Shown: piece after piece, positions 56,774-64,000 of the stretch | How positions within the stretch are numbered: the first letter of the stretch is position 1 | Layout of the letters: each line of letters starts with the position of its first letter | Assembly: GCA_032433595.1 (NCBI GenBank) | Contig: JASWJB010000199.1 | Location: 1-64,000, forward strand | Direction: 5' to 3' | Source: Conoideocrella luteorostrata | Lineage: Eukaryota; Ascomycota; Sordariomycetes; Hypocreales; Clavicipitaceae | Length of the DNA stretch: 64,000 bases | Translations under genes and position numbers: made by a program | The notes under the pieces: model-generated | What the model was told of the DNA's origin: nothing | The model's input: the letters and a program-made list of their open reading frames with translations, nothing else | The model's database searches: none

Positions 56774-57898
56774 GCTGCTCTTTATCGCAAGAGGACCAAA
56801 TGGGGTGGAAACTTATAACCAACCGCTTAATCACCAATCTTTTGTTTCCATCTACCATGGATGGCAAACAACCAAAATCACTCCTGCGAGTTTGACGATA
56901 TCTGGCAAAAGTCACGCAAGCTATGCCGAGATGAAGCTGTATAAAAAAAATCAATATCCAGTGCCTACTAGACATGTACTAATTTTTTTCTTTCTTTTTA
57001 TCACCCTCTTCCATCCAGTCCTTTTTTCTTTTATTATTCACTCTTAAATATGTTTCACATTATTGCTACGAGCGTCACGGGGAAACGGAAATGGCACGCC
57101 TACTACGCCTTATCATGGATTTTCTTTTTATTTTAATGATGGTAGCGAAGCGGGTGGGGGCGGAAATGAGGATGAGTTGAGAGAATGGGGGAGAGCAGAG
57201 TGGAGGCTGGATTAGATAGCCTGAATTTTACATCAATTTTTGCTGACCTCGATGAAACCCGAACTGGGAATGGTCAGCCATCTTGCATCTTTGATGTGGC
57301 TATATCCCGCTTTCTGATTTGCCTGGCTTGATTTATTTATTTTATTTTCCCAAAAAAAGGAAAAAAAAAACATATACGTAAACCTAACAATGAAGTTGGT
57401 GGTAAGTTGGTTGCGTGGGGTATAGCGAATTGCATCAGCGACACGAAACTTGTGGGGTATATGGGGTATTACGTGCAGTTACTTGTTTTGATTGACTATG
57501 GTAGACAAAATCTGAAGTTCATGTACCATCTACCAAGGGATATAAAATTACGACTGAGGCTCAACGGTACCCGTATGATAATTGTATTTATTTGCATGTA
57601 AAAGAACCTAGTGAATACGCTACACTCCTACGCCCTGAAATAACCTGACAGGTCCCTGGTACCTTTTCTCACATTATGAGATCGACACCCATCTATGAAA
57701 TAAGTACGGAGTAGCGCTTGGAAAAAAAAAAGAATACGAAATACATAAATAAAGGACCGCCTTCCAGAATAGACAACGTATGTATTGCGTCTGGTCAATG
57801 AATCATTGTCTCGTAGCACGTACCCTTTTTTTACGTCCTAACCCCGCTATTATTTGCGATTTTGGCCCGAGGAAAATGAAAGAAGAGGAAACAGAATA
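56774..57898. other. Convergent 3' intergenic
   Basis: 3' ends of the Boi-type and Fhl1-type genes. Poly-A/T runs (57358-57370, 57722-57731) and one TACGGAGTA (57705). No gene seen. Confidence 0.5.
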
Positions 57899-60800
57899 TC
57901 AAGCCTCTCGAAGCTTTTGGTTCATACCCATGAGGAGTTGTCGGATAGACTTGATGAGATGCTGCTCTACGCCCTCAAAGTTGCTAGTCGACGATTCACC
58001 TTCGCCTCCTGGAGAGACGATACTTGCATCTGCAAAGCCAAGGACTCGATCGATAGCCGATAGTGTAACTGCTTCGGCGCGAGCTTCTCCGAGTCGACCT
58101 TTGAGCGCCTTGATGGATACATCTTTGAACCCGTTCAGGGACGTCAGAACCTTAATCTCAAAGATGGGCGGTGTTTCTGTTGATGCTGACCCGCCTGGTG
58201 TAGGACTTTTGTTCTTGGTGAAACCCTCAATAACTTGACGGATGCCTTTTATACAAATGGTTTCCATTTTATCGTTTTCTGTGGCTTCTTTCTTGAGCCC
58301 TACACATCGATTCAAGGCAGACATTACTATGGCTTCGGCCTTTGGATTCCGTGCCTTCTTCAAATTCTCCACAAGACCGTTCTTGAGCCCGACAACTGCG
58401 GCCAGCAGTCGCGGTTCGATGACCGGTTTTGCAGGCACAGTAGTAGGCGGCGTTGCCGAGGGCCGACTCCCAGGCGTACGTGTTTGCTGCGGCGGTGCTG
58501 GTGCTGATGTTGATGCTGATGCTGGTCCTACTCCCGGTCCGGGCCCGGTTGTGGCACCTACAGCAACAGGCGCGGGTGGAGGAGGAGGCTGCGCTGCTGG
58601 AACGCTCGATCGTGACGTGCCCGGTTCAGTCTTGACGGGGACGCTCGAGGCCGGGGGAGGCGGGCGTGAGGCATATGGTGAGCTGTACGCCCCTGGTTGC
58701 GGTACTCCTGCTTGTGGTCTTGCGGGAGCTGGAGGTGGTCCATAGCCTGCAGGCATGTGTGCTGGAGCTGGCGGTTGTGCTGCTGGCGGCGGATTGGGTT
58801 GTCTAGGCTGCGCCGTGTGTGCTGGCGCCGGTGCGTATGGTTGCATCGGGCGGCCAGGCTGTGTTGGATAGGGAAGTTGGTAGCCAGGAGCTGCTTGGCC
58901 TGGAGGATAGCCGGTGGCCGCTCCGGGGGCCACATGTTGGGCTGCGTTGTAAGGATATGAGTATGGTCCAAATCCCTGAGCCGCAAGATTTCGGTCCGGT
59001 GATGAAGCCTTGCGTTTCTTTCCCGCGTCCAATTCGACTCCCGGGACGCGGGACCATAGGTTCGTCGTCTCGTCCTTTTTGAACGCCTCATTCCCAATGA
59101 GATTGTGTCTGACACTACTCTCCCAACCTTTTGTCTCGGTATGGAAGTAGAACCAGGGGTATCTTTGGCAGATCCTCTTATAAATCTGTTTGAGGGTCAA
59201 GCCATCCGGTGCTGCAGTTAATGTCTCATCAATAAGAACGCCATAGTTCTTGTTTGGCTTCTGCAGTTGCTCTTCCGTGTAGTCCTCGATCTTCAGCTCC
59301 AAAGGAGGAGACTTGGGCCGGGCCTTCTTTTCCTTCTTCTCTCGTGCCCTCCGTTCGGCATCCGACCCTTCACCGCCCTCCTCCCTTGGTTTGCGTGGCT
59401 TGTACTTGCGTTTCTCTGGCCGATCGCCACCATCATCTGGCAGGGGGTGTTTCCTGGGCCTGCCAACTTTGCGTTTTATTGGTAGCTCGACCGGAGGAGC
59501 TTGAGGGACTGTCTTTTTCGCCATTTCTTGCTGCTGCTTCTTAAGCAAACGCTGTTCACGTTTAGACATTATGCCATTCTTTGGCGGCCGACCTGGCCCT
59601 CGCTTCCTGGGTATTTGTGGCAACGTCGACCCCGGCTCACCGGTCATCTCATCCTTAAGTTCCGAGTCATCTGCCACCTCCCCTTCGTCCTCTGCCGCAG
59701 CATCCTCGTCGTCCTCGCCCTCTTCGCCAGCTTCCTCGTCGCCCTCTTCTTCGTCGCCCTCTTCTTCGTCGGATAGCTCTGGAGGGCTGAGTTCGACATC
59801 AGACAAATCATCACTTGTGTCCTGGATCTGTCCATTTCCATGCGATTGCTCAAACTCGAAACTCATTTCCTTCCCGCCGTGAGACTGTCGCTTCTTAGGG
59901 AGAGGAAGTTCCTCTTCCATGAATTCTTCTGCACCCGTCCGACCACGCTCAACCCCGTTGATGATGAATCGGAAGTCAACATCCTTGATTTGCAACCGGT
60001 CGCCACACTTCAATACTACCTTGTCACTCTTGTAGTGTACATCTTCGCAGAAAAAGCCGTTCTTGTGAAGAGGGATGGCCTCGAACACGCCTTCCTCTTG
60101 ATTGTAGGCAATCTTGAGATGTTCTCTAGAAATGGCCTTTGTTTTGCTGGCAATCATGGGACCAGGCGAGTGAATGCCGATGAAAGGAACGTGCCATGGT
60201 GAAGGTCGCAAAGACGTAAGGTCTACAGCAGCAGCACCGGGGGTATGCGACACGTATTGACGGTTGGAAATAATGTTCTCTTGTGACTCTTCGTTCTCCT
60301 GCTGTGAAGATCCGTTCGTGCTCGTCTTCCGTCGTTTTGTCGGCCGCCCACTTCCCTCACTATCGGATTCTGGACCCAGCATTCCACCTTCCTCGCTGAC
60401 GTACGACTTGCTAAACTTGCTCCTATCATGGGGTATAGGGGACGGAGGTGGGAGGCCCTTGCTGGCGTTTTCTTCCACACGGCGCTTATGCTCGTCTGCT
60501 CGTTTCTCATCGCGCCGTGCCTGCTCTAACGCTCTTTGATCGCGACCAATGATGACAGCATAGGTCGTCATCTGGAACACACTGTCGGCGAATTCTATTC
60601 GAGCAAAAGATTCCAAACCCTTCTCTGCGTTGCCCTGCCGCAAAGCGTTCGCCGGTCCAATACCATTCATGCCGTCATCTAAAATGTTAGGAAGCGTAAC
60701 TTGTGATGGCGTAACTGTAGGGGGCGGAGACATGGCGTTTGGAGCCCCGGACATGGAAGCAAGAGCCATCATCATGTAGGCATGCTGATCGAGGTTTGCC

Positions 60801-61423
60801 ATCTGAGAGGGAGTAAATGGTGTAGAAGGCGGAAACTGTTCGCTCGCAATATTTGTGGGCTGCGGTTGTGGCTGGACGGGTTGCGTCTGCATCGGGACGT
60901 GGCTAGACATGAGGGTATCACCATCAGCAGCAGCGCTGGGAGCATCTGGCATGGGCTGATCAGCTGAGACGATGCTGTCGCGTCCTGCATCCACCTGCTG
61001 CTGGTGAGAAGAATTGGTCACGTCGCCGTTGCGCTTTGGTGTCGAAGGCTGAGCGGGTTCAGTTGCAGGATGCGCAGACTGATCAGTCGCAGTCGCAGTC
61101 GCAGTCTCAGTTGTTTCAGCAGTAGCTGCAGCCACAGCCGGAGTCGTCGTAGTCGCCGTTGTTGTTGTGTGAGGTGCATCGCCAGCCGTGGTGTTTGACG
61201 CAGTCGCGATCGCACGAACTGCGTTTGCACCTGCATCTGCCTCTGCCTCTGCACCTGCAGTTGGAGCAGTTACAGGAGCAGCAGTAGCGGCGGCGGAAAC
61301 GTCCGGATCTTGCTGTTCGGGGCCATTGCGGCCGTCGCTAGACGAAGTCATCGCTGCTCCCGTGACAGCTCCTTCGCCTGGTGGAAAGGCCCGTCGGTGG
61401 TGGAGAGCAGTTTGCGATGACAA
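57899..61423 (-). CDS. fhl1: Fhl1-type FHA plus forkhead transcription factor
   Basis: Single exon, 1174 aa (an alternative ATG at 61351 removes 24 residues). A low-complexity Ala/Thr-rich N-terminus is followed by an FHA region at ~273-490: the first strands FQMTTYAVIIGRDQ, a long charged insertion, then ISREHLKIAYNQEEGVFEAIPLHKNGFF and LKCGDRLQIKDVDFRFII. An acidic stretch (~540-590) and two AT-hook-like motifs follow (RKRGPGRPPK ~606, RKVGRPRK ~651). The forkhead domain is at ~724-800 (LTLKQIYKRICQRYPWF, recognition helix GWESSVRHNLIGNEAF). The Pro/Gln/Ala-rich C-terminal part ends in a helical segment. FHA plus forkhead in this order is the Fhl1 layout; in yeast Fhl1 drives ribosomal-protein genes and rRNA processing. 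The nuclear role here is inferred from the family. Confidence 0.93.
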   Translation of the reverse strand: MSSQTALHHRRAFPPGEGAVTGAAMTSSSDGRNGPEQQDPDVSAAATAAPVTAPTAGAEAEADAGANAVRAIATASNTTAGDAPHTTTTATTTTPAVAAATAETTETATATATDQSAHPATEPAQPSTPKRNGDVTNSSHQQQVDAGRDSIVSADQPMPDAPSAAADGDTLMSSHVPMQTQPVQPQPQPTNIASEQFPPSTPFTPSQMANLDQHAYMMMALASMSGAPNAMSPPPTVTPSQVTLPNILDDGMNGIGPANALRQGNAEKGLESFARIEFADSVFQMTTYAVIIGRDQRALEQARRDEKRADEHKRRVEENASKGLPPPSPIPHDRSKFSKSYVSEEGGMLGPESDSEGSGRPTKRRKTSTNGSSQQENEESQENIISNRQYVSHTPGAAAVDLTSLRPSPWHVPFIGIHSPGPMIASKTKAISREHLKIAYNQEEGVFEAIPLHKNGFFCEDVHYKSDKVVLKCGDRLQIKDVDFRFIINGVERGRTGAEEFMEEELPLPKKRQSHGGKEMSFEFEQSHGNGQIQDTSDDLSDVELSPPELSDEEEGDEEEGDEEAGEEGEDDEDAAAEDEGEVADDSELKDEMTGEPGSTLPQIPRKRGPGRPPKNGIMSKREQRLLKKQQQEMAKKTVPQAPPVELPIKRKVGRPRKHPLPDDGGDRPEKRKYKPRKPREEGGEGSDAERRAREKKEKKARPKSPPLELKIEDYTEEQLQKPNKNYGVLIDETLTAAPDGLTLKQIYKRICQRYPWFYFHTETKGWESSVRHNLIGNEAFKKDETTNLWSRVPGVELDAGKKRKASSPDRNLAAQGFGPYSYPYNAAQHVAPGAATGYPPGQAAPGYQLPYPTQPGRPMQPYAPAPAHTAQPRQPNPPPAAQPPAPAHMPAGYGPPPAPARPQAGVPQPGAYSSPYASRPPPPASSVPVKTEPGTSRSSVPAAQPPPPPAPVAVGATTGPGPGVGPASASTSAPAPPQQTRTPGSRPSATPPTTVPAKPVIEPRLLAAVVGLKNGLVENLKKARNPKAEAIVMSALNRCVGLKKEATENDKMETICIKGIRQVIEGFTKNKSPTPGGSASTETPPIFEIKVLTSLNGFKDVSIKALKGRLGEARAEAVTLSAIDRVLGFADASIVSPGGEGESSTSNFEGVEQHLIKSIRQLLMGMNQKLREA

Positions 61424-62340
61424 AGCCGTTGGCGATGATGTTGCTGATTGAGGCCTCGGGCAAAATTATCGACTGAGGCGGCAGCAGCCAAACCTTCGGC
61501 TGCCCGTGCTGCCTCTGGCCGGTCAACACTCTCCGCCTGGCAGCCTCTCCACCGCGATGCCGGTTCGGTGGAGGGTCAAGTGCGGGAAAGCGCGCTGTGA
61601 TTGGCCAAGGTGGTGTCTCCTCACGACTTTACGACTGGCGGGCGCAAGCTACCCCCATATGCACGGTACGCGGTACAAGAGGGTAGCCACTTTTCATTCT
61701 TGGCTCTGCAAGGCTCTTGGCTACAGGCGGTCCACTGACCTGATGCTCTTGTCGTTCGTTGCTCTAATCCCTCCACGTTGCGGTGTCCAAGAAAGGCGTT
61801 TGTTATGCTTTCCAAAACGAGCACTCTAGTTAGTTACGGAGTACGGAGTACTCTGTTCTCGTACTCCCCCATGATTAGGAAAGATGGCCCATTCAAACAA
61901 CGAACGTCGGTTTTGCACACCATTTTATTGCCGCTTGAGAGCATGACCTGACGTCACGGTTTTATGGAGCATTAAGAGTCTGTTCAGTGTGTGGCACAAA
62001 GTTCTTACATACCTGCTAGCGTGGAATATACCTGAAGGTGTTCAAAAGCTTTATGCCCCCCACTGTACGGAGTACATTGTGCAACAATTTCTGCGCTCAA
62101 GGTCTGAACAACCTAGCATCGACGCCCACAAGAACTGTAACTCATTACATATCTAGAAAGACAGAAACCCAGATAAGAAGTGCACATTTTATAAAAGGCC
62201 CGGCAGCGCCTTCTAGCGCAGATTGCGGCAATAGCCGCAGTTGCTGACATTCCTTCTTAACATCGTCAATATTAGCGAATTTTTAATTAGGATTATGCTC
62301 AACTTTCTGCTTCTTCCTTGGTTTATGGGCATTAACTTGA
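61424..62340. other. Intergenic
   Basis: Promoter of the Fhl1-type gene, then unassigned sequence. Head-to-tail TACGGAGTACGGAGTACTC at 61835-61852 and TACGGAGTA at 62066. No gene seen. Confidence 0.5.
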
Positions 62341-62896
62341 TGCCTAAGAATACTGAATTTCCTGCTCTGCGCGTACTAGCTGAATGCTGTTATCGTCAAT
62401 TCCCTTCCGGATCTCCCGAAATAATTGACCAGCTGTTGGGTCTGTTTGACTAGGAGGAATAACTCGGTCAAATAGCCGCTGAACATGACTGCCGCGCTGA
62501 GGGGTCTTGTTGCATTTATCAGTTGATATTTCCGGATGCCGGCGTTGGAAGCCTCTGATCCAATTCTTTTCCAATAGGTCCAAGGTCTCCTCCCTTGACT
62601 GGGATATGTGTGACAAAGCTGCGGAGCTGTTGATGTGTAATAGGTACATTCAATGATGCCTGGGCTTGTATCCAATTGACGGGGCTTTCTTCATCCTTCT
62701 GTGAAAGACGCTGCCGGCATTCGTACGCATCTAATCGCGGTTGCGCCCCGCGTATCCTATCACGAATAGTTGTCCTTGGTATTCCATAGTGTTTCGCGGC
62801 TTTCCGGATAGATTTGCTTGCCCGTAACCTTAGATATTGCATTTTGAAGGTCCCTTTCCGTGTAATCAGGCATTGCGAATCTCGTGATATAATCAT
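62341..62896 (-). pseudogene. Truncated pogo/Fot1-type transposase fragment
   Basis: The minus-strand translation contains a psq-type helix-turn-helix (SIRKAAKHYGIPRTTIRDRI) at 62755-62814, then a Tc5/CENP-B-like helix-turn-helix half, and in the next frame KNWIRGFQRRHPEIST (62514-62563). The two parts lie in different frames, so there is a frameshift near 62565. Nothing resembling the DDE catalytic domain follows; sequence identity fades by about 62340. It is a dead N-terminal remnant, without obvious terminal inverted repeats nearby. Confidence 0.82.
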
Positions 62897-63604
62897 TATG
62901 TTAATAGCAGTTCAATTGCATAAGAAATCGCGGTTGGGATGTGAGCTATTTGGCGTTGAATTGACTAGAAGAGGTGGGTGGTTGAGAGATGTGGGCGGAG
63001 GTGGGGTGGCCAATCAACTTGCAAGAGCGATCCAAGGCTCAATTTCTAAAACAAGTCGGCTACAACAAGCTGGGTGGCCTAAAAGGGACGGCCATCGGGC
63101 CAAACCTGCCTCCTGATTCGCTTATCTTGTCGCTAACATCGGGAGCTTGCCAGCCAGTCGATTCCACGTTGTCAGCCGCCCTCCGCTGGCTTCGTCCAAA
63201 TTTATCTTCTTCGGCGGCTGCTGAAGCAAAGCGCCAGGAGCCGAGTCTCGACAGCCATGTTTTGTCAACGTATCGCTAAGCGCCGTGTAGGTCGGCAGAG
63301 TTGTAGCATGTTTGAAAAATAAATATGAAGGCCTTCAGCCAAACCCAGCTTTTCTTTCTTCCCTCGCCGCCTTCATTTTTCGAGACCAGATGCACTCTTC
63401 TTCTTTTTTTCTTCTCCTTTGTCTCGCGCTCTAGATTTCTTTGTTTTACGAACGGCCGGGGGAAAAAATCTATGTCCTCATATTCATAACCGTAATTGCC
63501 CCTCTGTATAATTGTACCTACTCCTATCGTCTTCTTATTTTTTTTTCTTTGCTTCTTTCCTCCCTTCCTACGTATTAGTATACACGCTACACAAGAAAAC
63601 AACT
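62897..63604. other. Intergenic, promoter of the terminal gene
   Basis: The last 250 bases are T/C-rich (TTCTTCTTTTTTTC at about 63399-63412 and TTTTTTTTCTTTGC at about 63540), a common promoter or leader feature of highly expressed fungal genes. No other gene seen. Confidence 0.5.
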
Positions 63605-64000
63605 ATGCCTCATCGCTGGAACCGCGATCCCGAACATCATGGCGACATCCAAGACTTCCAGTCGCCTAAACCTCTTCAACGTACAGATACTGCCCACTCC
63701 CGCTACGTCCAAATGCTTCTTGACGTAGACGAAATCCCCCTCCTTCACAGCATCCTCGCCTCTTTCTTCGTCTGGCTCCTCCTCGCTGGCTTCTTGGTTT
63801 TCCCCGGTACTTTCACCACCATCCAGAAGTCCATCGAAAACAAACACCCCCAGGAATGGACCGATCAAACCACAGATAAGATCCTCAAGAGCGTCAAGAA
63901 TGTCCAGCTGTTGGTCGTCGCGGCTGTTGCTTGCGGTATATCCGTGATCGGCATGGTGGTACTTGCGTTGAGGCATTTGGACAACTATGTGTGGATGTTG
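63605..64000 (+). CDS. Membrane protein, 5' part only (runs off the window)
   Basis: From ATG 63605 the frame is open to the last base (132 codons). The start MPHRWNRDPEHHGDIQDFQS is hydrophilic. The first membrane segment is ILASFFVWLLLAGFLVFPGTF (about residues 57-77), then a polar loop with KSIENKHPQEWTDQTTDK, then a second membrane segment LLVVAAVACGISVIGMVVLAL (about 103-123). Two or more membrane spans with the N-terminus probably cytosolic. I do not recognise the family. GC-rich third positions and the open frame with a good start context support a real gene. Confidence 0.75.
   Translation, partial: MPHRWNRDPEHHGDIQDFQSPKPLQRTDTAHSRYVQMLLDVDEIPLLHSILASFFVWLLLAGFLVFPGTFTTIQKSIENKHPQEWTDQTTDKILKSVKNVQLLVVAAVACGISVIGMVVLALRHLDNYVWML

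Noticed and set aside
58242..58745. Gly/Ala-rich plus-strand frame of 167 codons
   Set aside because: Antisense of the Pro/Ala-rich C-terminal part of the Fhl1-type gene.
63587..63976. Minus-strand frame of 129 codons at the end of the window
   Set aside because: It lies opposite the open plus-strand frame from 63605, which has a proper start and membrane segments; the minus frame is acidic and featureless.
1..64000. A CRISPR array, prophage or bacterial operon
   Set aside because: No regularly spaced direct repeats of that kind; introns and gene families are clearly fungal.

Overview
The window looks like nuclear DNA of a filamentous ascomycete, probably a hypocrealean sordariomycete (inference). 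The genes carry short introns with GT..AG ends and RCTRA-type branch points. The proteins are typically fungal: a C2H2 protein with a fungal transcription-factor domain, a Zn2Cys6 factor, a Boi-type SH3-SAM-PH scaffold, an Fhl1-type FHA-forkhead factor, and a C2/EF-hand phosphatidylserine decarboxylase. Gene density is low, about 15 protein genes or fragments plus one tRNA, and the intergenic stretches are long.

Layout. 0.6-3.9 kb: C2H2/fungal_trans regulator (-). 3.9-9.8 kb: gene-poor, with two miniature palindromic elements. 9.8-16.4 kb: two phospholipid genes in tandem on the minus strand, CTP:phosphocholine cytidylyltransferase (pct1) and phosphatidylserine decarboxylase (psd2 type). 18.4-23.8 kb: a repeat island with a decayed alanine/threonine-rich stretch, a hairpin with about 61-bp arms, LTR-like sequences, an intron-containing tRNA-Arg(UCU), a 106-bp tandem duplication, a 236-bp MITE-like element, and an unusual reading frame that joins a GIY-YIG domain to a large unknown region through a single stop codon. 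24.7 kb: small serine-rich protein. 27.2-30.8 kb: leucine-rich-repeat protein. 31-38.8 kb: almost empty except for one hypothetical gene. 38.8-46.3 kb: 2OG-Fe(II) oxygenase (+), ribosomal protein L5 (-), HAD-like hydrolase (+), Zn2Cys6 factor (-). 47.2-50.7 kb: SP-RING (MIZ) protein (-). 53.7-56.8 kb: Boi-type polarity scaffold (+). 57.9-61.4 kb: Fhl1-type factor (-). 62.3-62.9 kb: wreck of a pogo/Fot1-type transposase. 63.6 kb to the end: 5' part of a membrane protein (+).

Functional links. pct1 and psd2 feed the two routes to phosphatidylcholine, the CDP-choline route and the PS-PE-PC route, and sit side by side. The other genes are housekeeping or regulatory and form no obvious cluster; I see no biosynthetic gene cluster.

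The signals I find most interesting are these. The 9-mer TACGGAGTA or its complement occurs at least 30 times, only outside the coding exons I could define. Intron 1 of rpl5 holds a 17-bp hairpin with a UAAC loop. The GIY-YIG reading frame lies inside the repeat island. Coordinates of exons were worked out by hand from splice signals and reading frame.
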